DNA of 64,000 nt, from assembly GCA_035063885.1 (NCBI GenBank), contig JAPSFM010000013.1, forward strand, positions 1 through 64,000, written 5' to 3'. Position numbers and translations under genes: made by a program. The stretch is from CAADGY01 sp900696665. Lineage in GTDB: Bacteria > Acidobacteriota > Terriglobia > Bryobacterales > Bryobacteraceae. Positions 25,331-34,478 of this stretch are shown one piece after another (position 1 is the stretch's first letter; each line of letters begins with the position of its first letter). The notes beneath the pieces are model-generated. The model did not search any database. It was given only the letters and a program-made list of their open reading frames with translations, and was not told the origin of the DNA.

Positions 25331-26116
25331 TTACCGCGAGTAGAGGAACGGCACGCCGTGCTCAAGTTGCTTGTACCGCACCTCTGGCGCTTTAAGAGCC
25401 AGCGACGCGCGAAATTGTCCCGGAGCTACCGCGTTATCCGGAAACATGTCGTAATGGCAGGGTATAGCGACCTGCGGCTTGATGAAAGACGCCAGTTGCG
25501 CCGCCTCGAAGTGCGAAAGATTGTTGAACCCCCCGTTGATGCAAGTGATCAGGATGTCGGGGCTATGTTTGCCGGCGGAGGCAAGCAGTTCGGTGTAGTC
25601 CGTATCTCCCGTGACGTAGACGCGCGGCCCATTGTGGAACTCAAAGACGAAGCCCATGTGGTTGAGGTCGCTGTCGTCGGTCGGCAATGCGAACGTGCCG
25701 TGAATGGTGACATCCCGAAACTCCAGCCGGCAGTCCGGCCAGGAGGCCATGATGCGGCTGTCCTCAATCTGCTTCTGCCGGTAAATTTCAATCGCGGGGA
25801 ACGGGCCCACGAATTGAGCGGTTTCCTTGTTGCGCAGCCGCGCGATGGTCTCGGGGTCCGCGTGATCCATGTGACTGTGCGTGCACGTGTAGATATCCAC
25901 CTGCACATCCTCCGGCTCAATAAGCACAGGCACCTGCCGGTTCAGGTTAATCGGGAGATCGCGCAGGGCGGTAGCACAACTGTTGGTAAGGTACAGGTCG
26001 GTTGAAACCAGGGTTCCTTCAGGGCTCTTGAAAATATACCCATTCTGTCCCAACCACCACATGGCGATGGAACCAGGGTCTACGGGGAACTCCCGAATCT
26101 GCTGCATCAGGGTCAT
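25331..26116 (-). CDS. UlaG-like MBL-fold metal-dependent lactonase
   Basis: 261 aa, the UlaG length. Metal ligands are in order: CTHSHMDHADPETIA (HxHxDH), GDTDYTE (Asp) and IPCHYDMF (His). The opening REFPVDPGSIAMWWLGQNGY is typical for UlaG. Related enzymes open L-ascorbate-6-phosphate lactone, but no ula operon is present here, so the substrate is another lactone or phosphate ester. Stops 9 nt before the glycosidase start on the same strand, so the two may be co-transcribed. Confidence 0.85.
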   Translation of the reverse strand: MTLMQQIREFPVDPGSIAMWWLGQNGYIFKSPEGTLVSTDLYLTNSCATALRDLPINLNRQVPVLIEPEDVQVDIYTCTHSHMDHADPETIARLRNKETAQFVGPFPAIEIYRQKQIEDSRIMASWPDCRLEFRDVTIHGTFALPTDDSDLNHMGFVFEFHNGPRVYVTGDTDYTELLASAGKHSPDILITCINGGFNNLSHFEAAQLASFIKPQVAIPCHYDMFPDNAVAPGQFRASLALKAPEVRYKQLEHGVPFLYSR

Positions 26117-26131
26117 TGGTTCGATTTTAGA

Positions 26132-26332
26132 TTATGATGCGGCCAGCCGGCGCCGTGTGGCATCCACGCCGCCGTGGCAGAGTTCGTGACCGCCTTCGTG
26201 CCAGTGAAGCCCCACCCCGGCACCTGCCAGCTCTGGAATGCGGACGAGTTCCCCCGTCCGTTCCGTCGGCACGACGCGATCCCGTTTCCTGCCGGTGAAC
26301 AGCACGCGCGTTCCCTGCCACCTATCGCTCAA
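26132..26332 (-). pseudogene. C-terminal remnant of a carboxylesterase/phospholipase (alpha/beta hydrolase)
   Basis: 66 codons reading VLFTGRKRDRVVPTERTGEL, then GLHWHEGGHELCHGGVDATR. This is the last third of a serine carboxylesterase, with the catalytic Asp region (normally G..D.VVP) and the His of GGHEL. The nucleophile-serine half is absent; the YihY gene starts 41 nt upstream. It is most easily read as a relic left by deletion. Confidence 0.6.
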
Positions 26333-26373
26333 GTTCGGAATTCAGGTTTAGCTTTAGCGCGCCGAGGTATCTC

Positions 26374-27285
26374 TCACGCCGAGGAACTCTGTGTCGAAGA
26401 AGCAGCTTCGGGCTTGATTCCGGCATTACGTTTAGCCGATTCCGCACCGGCCAGGAGCAGCATGCTGGCGAAGAAGCTCCACAACACAATGGTGACCGAG
26501 TAGATAAACGGGCCGTACTCGACCCTTAATTTCTGTTCGAGCCACGGCCATAGGATCAGTGTCAGGTACTTCAGCACTTCGAGCAGAAGACCTACCGTCA
26601 CCGCGACCGGCAACATGCGATCGATAGGAACCTTGCAATTGGGGAGCAGCCAATAAACGAGTAGAAGAATCAGAATGGATATCGGAATGGCGGCCATTTT
26701 GAAAAGCACTCCCCCCAGAAACGCCGCGGTAACCGTATTCGTTCCCACCAGGCGGGTGAGAAATGTCTGGTTCATCGCGGTCAAGATCATGGAGACCATT
26801 GCCAGGGTTCCACAGGCGAAGATCAGTCCCAGGCTCACCAATTGGTTCCGGAAGTAGCTCCTGTTCTTCGTGCACCCCCAGACGCGATTCAACGCGACTT
26901 CGAGGGGCTCGAAAATGCCGTTTGCAGTAAACAGGAGCAATAGTACGCTGATCACCTGAAACGGCCCTCTCGAGGCGACCGTGGCCCGCAGGTTTCTACG
27001 GATGAAGTTGCCCATTTCTCCCGGAAAATAGTCCTCCAGCGCGAGATAGATGGCGCCCTCGGCGGCAGGCCATTGAAGTGCGTAACGGCACAGTGACACC
27101 ATGACGATCAGAAAAGGGAAGAAGGACAGCAACACACTGGCGCCGATCGAAAATCCATAAACGTGGACTTCGGTTTCCATCCAGTATCGAAAGGTGGGGC
27201 TTAAAAACCGGCGCAACTTCGCGAAAAAGTTCCACCGTCCCGCCGGCGGGGATTGAATCAAGTCAGTCTGGAATCTCCTGTCCAC
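26374..27285 (-). CDS. YihY/BrkB-family inner-membrane protein
   Basis: 303 aa from a GTG at 27285; the frame is open further upstream to 27414, but that start would overlap hutI, which is divergent. Six transmembrane segments, including FSIGASVLLSFFPFLIVMVS, FQVISVLLLLFTANGIFEPL, IPISILILLLVYWLLP and a final VTIVLWSFFASMLLLAGAE. EPLEVALNRVWG is the family signature. Once called ribonuclease BN, YihY has no agreed function. No obvious operon partner. Confidence 0.85.
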   Translation of the reverse strand: MDRRFQTDLIQSPPAGRWNFFAKLRRFLSPTFRYWMETEVHVYGFSIGASVLLSFFPFLIVMVSLCRYALQWPAAEGAIYLALEDYFPGEMGNFIRRNLRATVASRGPFQVISVLLLLFTANGIFEPLEVALNRVWGCTKNRSYFRNQLVSLGLIFACGTLAMVSMILTAMNQTFLTRLVGTNTVTAAFLGGVLFKMAAIPISILILLLVYWLLPNCKVPIDRMLPVAVTVGLLLEVLKYLTLILWPWLEQKLRVEYGPFIYSVTIVLWSFFASMLLLAGAESAKRNAGIKPEAASSTQSSSA

Positions 27286-27377
27286 CAGCTTACGGCATGA
27301 GTGGCTACACGCGGGGCCGGTTGCGCTAGAATACGAGCGCAATAGAGCCCCGGCACGGTATTGGACAGCGAGGCAGT

Positions 27378-28646
27378 GTGACGCAAACCAAGTATCTTCT
27401 GATACGTGGCGCAAGGCAACTGCTGACGCTTCGCGGCCCGAGTGGGCCGCGCCGCGGGTCCGCGCTCCGGGACCTTGGAATTATCGAGGATGGCTCCGTT
27501 CTGATCAGCAACGGGGTCGTCGTGGAAGTTGGCACCAGCCGGCGCGTGGAAAACCTGGCGGAGTCGCGGAAGGCGCAGGTGATCGATGCGACGGGGCAGG
27601 TGGTAATGCCCGGGTTTGTGGACTGCCACACGCACCTCATCAGTGGCACCCCGCGTATGACCGATTATGAGATGCGGTTAGCCGGCGCCGGTGAGGACGC
27701 GATTCGAAAAGCGGGCGGAGGATTTGATGCTACGATGCGCGAGGTCCGGCGTAACTCTCCCCGCCGGCGGGAGTTTTGGGCGGCCAAGGCAATCCGGACC
27801 TTTGTCCGGCACGGAACAACCACGATCGAAGCGAAATCGGGTTACTTGCTGGATCAGGCTGGGGAGTTGAAATGCCTGCGCACCTTCAACACTCTCAACG
27901 GGACGATAGCCGATATCGAGCCGACGTACTTCGGCGCACATCGCGTGCCACCGGAATCGAGCGGCTCCTGCGAGTATCTCGCCTGGATTTGCGCAGAGAT
28001 GCTCCCTGTCATACGATCCCGCAAACTCGCGCGTTTCGTCGATATTCACTGTGGGCCGGATGGCTTTTCGCCGGAACAATGCCGTAAGTACCTGGCCTGC
28101 GCAAAGCAGCAAGGGTTTCTGCTGAAGGTCCACGCTCAAACCAAAACGCATGATGAGGGGGTTTGCGTTGCTGTCGAAGGCGGCGCGGTCAGCGTGGACC
28201 ATCTTGACTACGCGAACACCGTGGACGCCGCCCTGCTCGCCCGTTCGAATACAGTTGCGGCCCTGACGCCCGGCATCCTGCTTGGAAAAACGGGGCGCCT
28301 GCCGCCTGCCCGGGAACTGATCGATCACGGCGCCGCTGTAGCGTTGGCCACGGGGTTCGATCGCTCCATCGCTTGCACTTCGAATATGCAGGCGGTCATA
28401 GCCTTCGCTTGCGCGCGATTACGAATGACGCCCGCCGAGTGCGTTTCGGCCGCCACCGTAAACGGTGCTCATGCCCTGCGGCGAGCCGGCCAGGTGGGTT
28501 CCATCGAATACGGGAAGCAGGCGGACCTGCTAATCCTGGACGCTTCCGACTACCGCGAACTGTCGTATTGGTGCGGAACGAACCTGGTAGCGATAACAAT
28601 TAAGAAGGGCGTCCCGATCTACCGTGCGGGCGAGGTTGTAGTCTGA
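27378..28646 (+). CDS. hutI: Imidazolonepropionase-type amidohydrolase
   Basis: 422 aa from GTG. Metal site PGFVDCHTHL, second-shell His in HAQTKTHDEG and Asp in ATGFDRSIACTSN; RLAGAGEDAIRKAGGGFDAT is the substrate loop of HutI. HutI opens imidazolonepropionate to formiminoglutamate in histidine breakdown. The metal-region residues follow the pattern, although GFDRS replaces the more usual TDFNPG, so substrate specificity could differ slightly. ftcD follows 68 nt later and uses the product, which supports the assignment. hutH and hutU are not in the window. Confidence 0.85.
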   Translation: MTQTKYLLIRGARQLLTLRGPSGPRRGSALRDLGIIEDGSVLISNGVVVEVGTSRRVENLAESRKAQVIDATGQVVMPGFVDCHTHLISGTPRMTDYEMRLAGAGEDAIRKAGGGFDATMREVRRNSPRRREFWAAKAIRTFVRHGTTTIEAKSGYLLDQAGELKCLRTFNTLNGTIADIEPTYFGAHRVPPESSGSCEYLAWICAEMLPVIRSRKLARFVDIHCGPDGFSPEQCRKYLACAKQQGFLLKVHAQTKTHDEGVCVAVEGGAVSVDHLDYANTVDAALLARSNTVAALTPGILLGKTGRLPPARELIDHGAAVALATGFDRSIACTSNMQAVIAFACARLRMTPAECVSAATVNGAHALRRAGQVGSIEYGKQADLLILDASDYRELSYWCGTNLVAITIKKGVPIYRAGEVVV

Positions 28647-28714
28647 CCGCCTGCTAACCCGCGCGGGCCAGTTTTTGAGACGTGACCGTGAGGGAGCGGC
28701 CCGTTGGAGGTACT

Positions 28715-30130
28715 TTGGCCAGACAGTTAGTGGAGTGCGTTCCGAATTTTTCGGAAGGCCGCAACCGTGACGTTGTGGAGGCTATTGCAGACGCTATTCT
28801 TTCGGTGCCGGGAACGTTTTTGTTGAGCCGTGAGCTCGACCCGGATCACAACCGCTCCGTGATTACGTTCGTGGGTGCGCCTGAAGCCGTTGGCGAAGCT
28901 GCCGTTCGCGCCGTTGGAAAAGCAGCCGAGTTAATCGATCTCACCGCGCACAATGGCGTGCACCCGCGAATCGGTGCGGCCGATGTAGTTCCTTTCGTTC
29001 CTGTTGAAGGCGTTACCCTCGACGATTGCGTTCGAATCGCGCGCTGGACGGGCGAGCAGATCTGGACCCGATGGAACGTGCCTGTGTATTTTTACGAGGC
29101 GGCAGCCACGAAACCGCGGAATATGAACCTGGAGAACATACGGCGTGGAAATTTCGAAGGGCTCTCCTCGGCGGTGATGACCGATGCGGAGCGCATACCG
29201 GATGTAGGGGGACCGGCGCTGCACCCGACCGCCGGCGCCACCGTGGTGGGAGCACGAAAATTTCTGATCGCGTTCAATGTGAATCTCGGTACGTCCGATC
29301 TTGAAATCGCCGAACGTATCGCACGCGCGGTGCGATTTTCATCAGGCGGGCTCCGGTATGTGAAAGCGCTGGGCCTTGCGCTGGAATCCCGCGGTATCGT
29401 TCAGGTCTCCATGAATTTGACGGATTTCGAACAGACGCCCATTCACCGCGTCTTTGAAATGGTGAGCCTCGAAGCCAGCCGGTTTGGGGTACCCGTCGTG
29501 GGCAGCGAGTTGATCGGACTCGTGCCCAAGAAAGCCATCGAAATGACGGCCGAGTACTACCTGCGCTTCGAAAACTTCCACACCCATACGATCCTGGAGA
29601 ACCGGTTGGCCGATGTGGCGGCTCCCGAAACGGGTCTGCACCATTTTCTCGACGCTCTGGCCGCTCCCACACCCGCGCCTGCCGGAGGAAGCGCATCCGC
29701 CGCCGCGGCGGCAATGGCCGCCGCTCTGGGAGCCATGGCCGCGCGAATGGCCGGCCAACCCGATACCGCCTTCGAAGACGCACGGCGGCTGCTTCAAGAA
29801 GCAGTCACACTGGGAAGCGCCGCTTATGAAGCGGTAGTGTCGTCGCGAAAAAGGGCGGCCGCCGAACGGGATAGGCGCCTTCAGGAAGTATTGCAGACAG
29901 CGGCGCTCGTACCCCTGGAGGTAATGGAGTGCACGCGTGGCCTCCAGTTGGAAATCGAAAAGCTCGAAGCCGCCGCGCCGCCCAGGTTCGCACCGGAAAT
30001 AGAAACGGCAAAAGCGCTGGCGCAGGCGGCGCTCATCGGGGCTCTTGCCAGCGTGAACGCGAATATCCGGCTCGTGAAGGATGCAGCGTTCGTAGCCGGC
30101 ATGGAAGAACGGCTTCGCGCGCTAAAATGA
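28715..30130 (+). CDS. ftcD: Bifunctional glutamate formimidoyltransferase / formimidoyl-THF cyclodeaminase
   Basis: 471 aa from a TTG at 28715, preferred because GGAGG lies just upstream and the product then starts MARQLVECVPNFSEGRN, like animal FTCD; a GTG at 28682 adds 11 residues. Residues 1-300 are the transferase (HNGVHPRIGAADVVPFVPV). Residues about 325-471 are the cyclodeaminase (TPAPAGGSASAAAAAMAAAL). It moves the formimino group of formiminoglutamate to tetrahydrofolate and then releases ammonia, linking histidine breakdown to one-carbon metabolism. Confidence 0.9.
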   Translation: MARQLVECVPNFSEGRNRDVVEAIADAILSVPGTFLLSRELDPDHNRSVITFVGAPEAVGEAAVRAVGKAAELIDLTAHNGVHPRIGAADVVPFVPVEGVTLDDCVRIARWTGEQIWTRWNVPVYFYEAAATKPRNMNLENIRRGNFEGLSSAVMTDAERIPDVGGPALHPTAGATVVGARKFLIAFNVNLGTSDLEIAERIARAVRFSSGGLRYVKALGLALESRGIVQVSMNLTDFEQTPIHRVFEMVSLEASRFGVPVVGSELIGLVPKKAIEMTAEYYLRFENFHTHTILENRLADVAAPETGLHHFLDALAAPTPAPAGGSASAAAAAMAAALGAMAARMAGQPDTAFEDARRLLQEAVTLGSAAYEAVVSSRKRAAAERDRRLQEVLQTAALVPLEVMECTRGLQLEIEKLEAAAPPRFAPEIETAKALAQAALIGALASVNANIRLVKDAAFVAGMEERLRALK

Positions 30131-30136
30131 AGCGTA

Positions 30137-31003
30137 GTGCTGGTTACCCTTGATACAACTCCACAACGGCCGAAGTGGCTGCGTGCTCCCGCTCCCGGCG
30201 GCGAAAATTACCGCGAACTGAAAACGCTGGTGGACAAGTTGCGTTTGCATACGGTGTGCGAGAGCGCGGCCTGCCCTAATGTGGGCGAGTGCTGGAACCG
30301 CCGCACCGCAACGTTCATGATCCTTGGAAACGTGTGTACGCGCCGGTGCGGTTTCTGTGCGGTGCAAAAGGGGGGACCCTTACCCGTGGATTACGACGAG
30401 CCCCGGCGCGTGGCCGAGGCTGTCGCCGTGCTGAGCTTGCGTTATGCTGTGGTCACCAGCGTCAATCGTGACGACCGGAAAGACGGTGGGGCGGAGTTAT
30501 TCAAACTCACGATCGAGGCGATTCGCCGCCGTGTCGCCGGCTGCAGAGTAGAAGTGCTAGTTCCGGATTTCCAGGGTTCGCAAGCCGCGATGGGACTCGT
30601 GATGAGTGCCGCGCCGGACGTGCTGAATCACAACACCGAGACCGTGCCTCGCTTGTACCGGCAGGTCCGGCTGGGCGCAAGATATGAGCGCTCACTCGAT
30701 ATGCTGGCGTATGCGAAGAAGTGCCGCCCGGAAATCCCCACAAAGTCGGGCCTGATGCTCGGACTGGGAGAAACACGCGGCGAGGTCCTGCAGGTCATGC
30801 GCGATCTGCGCGCGCACGATGTCGATATTCTAACGCTGGGACAGTACCTTCGCCCGTCGCCTAAACACCTTCCGGTCATCCGCTACGTTCCGCGCGAGGA
30901 ATTTGATCAATATCGCATTGACGGTCTTGGCATGGGATTCCGCCACGTCGAATCCGGACCCCTGGTCCGAAGCTCTTATCACGCGGCTGAAAGCGCTGGA
31001 TAG
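30137..31003 (+). CDS. lipA: Lipoyl synthase
   Basis: 288 aa from GTG, 6 nt after ftcD. Two Fe-S motifs are intact: the auxiliary cluster CESAACPNVGEC and the radical SAM CTRRCGFC, plus C-terminal RSSYHA, the conserved Ser ligand of the auxiliary cluster. Inserts two sulfurs into octanoyl chains on carrier domains such as the H protein and E2 subunits. Co-transcription with hut genes is unusual but no lipB is nearby. Confidence 0.95.
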   Translation: MLVTLDTTPQRPKWLRAPAPGGENYRELKTLVDKLRLHTVCESAACPNVGECWNRRTATFMILGNVCTRRCGFCAVQKGGPLPVDYDEPRRVAEAVAVLSLRYAVVTSVNRDDRKDGGAELFKLTIEAIRRRVAGCRVEVLVPDFQGSQAAMGLVMSAAPDVLNHNTETVPRLYRQVRLGARYERSLDMLAYAKKCRPEIPTKSGLMLGLGETRGEVLQVMRDLRAHDVDILTLGQYLRPSPKHLPVIRYVPREEFDQYRIDGLGMGFRHVESGPLVRSSYHAAESAG

Positions 31004-31301
31004 GCCTTCCGTATGACCGGGACGATGTCGTCCGTACCGGCCCTGGTGAACTTCGAATCGATGGAGACGGCGCGAACCGGTCCAGGATATCGATGATCCG
31101 TAGACAAGTCACGAGTCCATACTGAGCGAAGCGGCGTTCCGGCGGAGCGGATGTGCGACGCCGGACAGCCGTTAATTCCCGGGTCTGAGTGCGAGGTCTT
31201 GCATGTGCCGGACGCAGCGGGAACCACCCGGTGCAATGTGCGGGTGACGTTGACGGCAGGCCAGTAACCGGGCATTGAGGTCTGTTACACTGACTTCCGG
31301 A

Positions 31302-32570
31302 ATGACGAGTAAAGAAAGAGTCGTGGCCGCCGTCTGCCATCGGGAACCGGACCGCATACCGGTCGATCTCGGTGGAAGCGCCGTAACCGGAATTCACGTC
31401 AGTTGCGTGGCGGCGTTGCGCGAGCACTACGGGCTTGAAAAGCGTCCTGTCAAAGTTCACGAGCCTTACCAGATGCTCGGCTGGGTGGACGACGACCTGA
31501 AGCAGGCGATGGGGATCGATGTGGAGGGAGTGTTCGCCCGCAAGACCATGTTCGGCTTTCCAAACGAAGACTGGAAAGGCTGGCGGACGCAGGACGGGCT
31601 CGAAGTCCTGGTGCCGGGAGGCTTCAATGTAACCGTTGATGCGAACGGAGACACGTTGATGTACCCCGAGGGCGACACCACGGCGCCGCCGAGCGGACGC
31701 ATGCCGAAAGGCGGATACTTCTTTGACACCATCGTCCGGCAGGAACCCATCGACGAGGACAACCTGAACGTGGAGGACAATCTGGAGGAGTTCGGACCGG
31801 TCGAAGAGATCGACCTGGCCTACTTCCGGGCGGCAGCGAGGGAAACCTCGACGACCGGGAGAGCCGTGATTGCAAACTTCGGCGGCACCGCGTTTGGCGA
31901 CATCGCTCTGGTGCCCGCGCCGTGGCTCAAACATCCGAAGGGAATTCGCGACATCGCGGAGTGGTACATGTCTACCACCTCACGGCGCGATTACATCCAC
32001 CGCATCTTCTCCTACCAGTGCGGCATAGCCGTTCAAAACCTGGAGAAGATCCATGCCGTCATCGGCAATTCTGTGGATGTCGTCTTTCTTTGCGGGACCG
32101 ACTTCGGAACCCAGACCTCCAGTTTCTGTTCGGTGGCGGCATTCCGCGATCTCTACTTCCCCTATTACAAGCGCGTCAACGATTGGATTCACGCCCATAC
32201 GAACTGGAAGACATTCAAACATTCTTGCGGGTCGGTGGAGCGTTTCATCCCGTCGTTTATCGAAGCGGGTTTCGACATTCTGAACCCGGTGCAATGCTCG
32301 GCAACGGGCATGGGGGCGGAACATCTGAAGTCCACCTATGGCGATCGCCTCGTCTTCTGGGGCGGAGGAGTGGATACGCAAAAGGTGCTCCCGTTCGGGA
32401 CGCCAGAGGAGGTCCGCCGCCAGGTGATCGAGCGATGCACAGTGTTTTCCCGGGGCGGCGGATTCGTCTTCAACACGATTCACAACATACAGGCCGAAAC
32501 GCCGGTAGCGAATATTATCGCGATGGTTGACGCCGTGCGCGAATTCGACCGCGCCGGGGCGAGTGTGTGA
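31302..32570 (+). CDS. Uroporphyrinogen-decarboxylase-family methyltransferase-like protein
   Basis: 422 aa from the ATG at 31302 (MTSKERVVAAVCHREPDRIP). The MTSxERVxAAxxHxxPDRxP start is that of the UroD/MtaA superfamily. Late motifs: KHSCGSVERFIPSFIEAGFD (His and Cys zinc-ligand-like residues), DRLVFWGGGVDTQKVLPFGT, and GGGFVFNTIHNIQAETP. Such proteins in soil bacteria often move methyl groups between corrinoids and substrates, not haem. No corrinoid protein or hemE context is nearby, so the substrate is unknown. The roughly 300 nt between lipA and this start holds nothing I can identify. Confidence 0.82.
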   Translation: MTSKERVVAAVCHREPDRIPVDLGGSAVTGIHVSCVAALREHYGLEKRPVKVHEPYQMLGWVDDDLKQAMGIDVEGVFARKTMFGFPNEDWKGWRTQDGLEVLVPGGFNVTVDANGDTLMYPEGDTTAPPSGRMPKGGYFFDTIVRQEPIDEDNLNVEDNLEEFGPVEEIDLAYFRAAARETSTTGRAVIANFGGTAFGDIALVPAPWLKHPKGIRDIAEWYMSTTSRRDYIHRIFSYQCGIAVQNLEKIHAVIGNSVDVVFLCGTDFGTQTSSFCSVAAFRDLYFPYYKRVNDWIHAHTNWKTFKHSCGSVERFIPSFIEAGFDILNPVQCSATGMGAEHLKSTYGDRLVFWGGGVDTQKVLPFGTPEEVRRQVIERCTVFSRGGGFVFNTIHNIQAETPVANIIAMVDAVREFDRAGASV

Positions 32571-32589
32571 AGGCGGAGAGCGCCCACTC

Positions 32590-32770
32590 TTATGGTGCGC
32601 CCCGCATGATCTTGCGGTAGTCGTCGAGTACTTTCCGGCCCTGCTCCGTCAGGCGGCAGATGGTAAGCGGATATTTCCCCCGGAACGTTTTCTCGATGGA
32701 GATATAGCCCTATCCCCGACAGGTTGTTGTCAAAAGCCGCGTACGTTTCCGCTTCGCCCTTGCTGATATC
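32590..32770 (-). pseudogene. Decayed winged-helix regulator
   Basis: The 3' part reads GYISIEKTFRGKYPLTICRL, then TEQGRKVLDDYRKIM, ending in TAA: the recognition-wing half of small ArsR/MarR-like regulators. Directly upstream, in another frame, SKGEAETYAAFDNNLSGI supplies the preceding helix. The frames are joined by a deletion and a shift that leaves a stop codon, so no full protein can be made. Confidence 0.55.
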
Positions 32771-32779
32771 CTGAAACTA

Positions 32780-33700
32780 ATGAGGCTCCTCAAACTCTCT
32801 GGGATTACCTTAGTCCTGACTTGGGTGGCATCTGCCAGTGTCATCCAGGACGTCCGGCAAGCCATTGCCGCAGGCGACTTCAAAGGCGGCGAAGGGCGTA
32901 TCGCAAGCTACCGCGCGCAACAAGGCGTAACACCCGAGATGCTGGAAGCGCTGTCCTGGATGGGGCGTGGAGCGCTGGCGGCGCGCGATTTCGAGAAAGC
33001 CGAAGCGTACGCGCAGGAGACTCATCAACTCGTGCTGGAACAGTTGAAGAAGACGCGGCTGGATGATGTGAAACATCTGCCGATCGCCCTTGGCGCCGCG
33101 ATCGAGGTGCAGGCGCAGGTCCTGGCGGCTCGCGGCGAACGCGCCGGCGCGATAGCTTTCCTGAACGGGCAGATGGAAAAATATCGCGGCACATCCATTC
33201 GCACGCGTGTGCAGAAGAACATCAACCTGCTTTCTCTCGAGGGTAAGAAGGCGATAGCCCTCGAAGCGAAACATCATCTGGGGCCGGCGCCACAACCTTT
33301 GTCCGCGATGAGGGGATCCCCCGTGCTCCTGTTTTTTTGGGCCCACTGGTGCGGCGACTGCAAGCGGCAAGGCCCGGTGCTCGCGCGATTGCAGTCGGAA
33401 TTTCCCGAACTGAAGATCGTCGCTCCTACCCAGCTTTATGGCTTCACGTCGCGGGGTCAGGAAGCGGCGGCGGATGCCGAACTGAAGTACATCGACCAGA
33501 TCCGTGAGACACACTACCCCGCGATGAAGGCCCCGGTTCCGATTAGCGATGAGAACTTCAAGAGCTACGGAGTCAGCACTACTCCCACTCTTGTTCTGCT
33601 GGATGGCGATGGAATTGTCCGCCTCTATCGCCCCGGAGCGATGTCTCATGAAGAGCTTGCGGCCAGGCTGAAGCTTCTATCACCGCAAGCCGTCCGCTAG
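32780..33700 (+). CDS. Exported TlpA/thioredoxin-like protein with helical N-terminal domain
   Basis: 306 aa. Signal peptide MRLLKLSGITLVLTWVASAS; residues 25-170 are helical, TPR-like. A thioredoxin fold follows with active site FFWAHWCGDCKRQGPVLARL (WCGDC, a CxxC redox pair), cis-Pro in VSTTPTLVLLDGDG. The middle Gly-Asp makes it an atypical redox pair compared with CGPC of thioredoxin. Likely a periplasmic disulfide reductase or peroxide sensor. Convergent with the CBM9 gene with 21 nt of overlap. Confidence 0.82.
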   Translation: MRLLKLSGITLVLTWVASASVIQDVRQAIAAGDFKGGEGRIASYRAQQGVTPEMLEALSWMGRGALAARDFEKAEAYAQETHQLVLEQLKKTRLDDVKHLPIALGAAIEVQAQVLAARGERAGAIAFLNGQMEKYRGTSIRTRVQKNINLLSLEGKKAIALEAKHHLGPAPQPLSAMRGSPVLLFFWAHWCGDCKRQGPVLARLQSEFPELKIVAPTQLYGFTSRGQEAAADAELKYIDQIRETHYPAMKAPVPISDENFKSYGVSTTPTLVLLDGDGIVRLYRPGAMSHEELAARLKLLSPQAVR

Positions 33701-34399
33701 CAACAGACGTCCGAACCGTTCCGGAGTGTGATAGCTGGGGTTGTGGACTGGCTGCCAGGCGATGTACTTACGCGACGGCGGGCCACCCTCGATCCGATAG
33801 AGATTGAGGCGCAACTCATTGCCCGGCTTCGGAGTTCGAGCATCGATCGACTTCCACGGAATTTGCATCTCACAGGTCCACACCTTCCGGCCGCGATCGA
33901 TTTGCGTCTTGTACCGCATGCCGGAATTCCACTTCCAATCGACCTCTTTTCCTTTCTGGGAGCGGTCGACATCGAGATCAATGAACTCACCGTCCGGCGA
34001 TACTTCGAATTCCTTGTAAAGGTTGATGTTCTCGAGGTCCGACCCGATGAAGACCTCGACGACGTCGTAGTCCCATAACCCCCAAGCTTCTTTCTCAGGC
34101 GTGGGATTTGGCCGGGGATACAAGGTTTCATACCGGCTGATGAACAGGAAGTAGAGATTTTGGCCCGTCCAGATACTGCGGACTTCCGTGCGCGCCTCGG
34201 GTAGCGGTTTGCCGAAAGGATCGCGTTCGGCATATACACCGGGCACGGCCTTCCACCGTTCGGAATCCGGGTCTGCCGAAGGAGCAAGGTCCGCTTCCAC
34301 GCGGAAGCTCTTCATGATGCCGCCGCTTTGTTCCGCAAAAACGGCCCGCGCAAGACCTGCGATGAGTAAAGCAGAAACGCAACGCACGATCAGCTTCAT
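33680..34399 (-). CDS. Secreted CBM9-like carbohydrate-binding protein
   Basis: 239 aa. Signal peptide (MKLIVRCVSALLIAGLARAV) and a single CBM9/DOMON-type beta-sandwich: LYFLFISRYETLYPRPN, LWDYDVVEVFIGSD, YKEFEVSPDGEFIDLDVD, MQIPWKS. This layout is common in bacteria that break down polysaccharides, with roles in sugar or haem binding. There is no catalytic domain. Its divergent neighbour is an MFS carrier of the hexuronate class, which fits use of a sugar acid. Confidence 0.75.
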   Translation of the reverse strand: MKLIVRCVSALLIAGLARAVFAEQSGGIMKSFRVEADLAPSADPDSERWKAVPGVYAERDPFGKPLPEARTEVRSIWTGQNLYFLFISRYETLYPRPNPTPEKEAWGLWDYDVVEVFIGSDLENINLYKEFEVSPDGEFIDLDVDRSQKGKEVDWKWNSGMRYKTQIDRGRKVWTCEMQIPWKSIDARTPKPGNELRLNLYRIEGGPPSRKYIAWQPVHNPSYHTPERFGRLLLADGLR

Positions 34400-34478
34400 G
34401 CGGGCAGTTTATCAGTTTCCATTGAAGCCATTCTTCTTGTTCCCGGCGCAAAACGCCTGTAAGCTGGAACAAGCCTCG

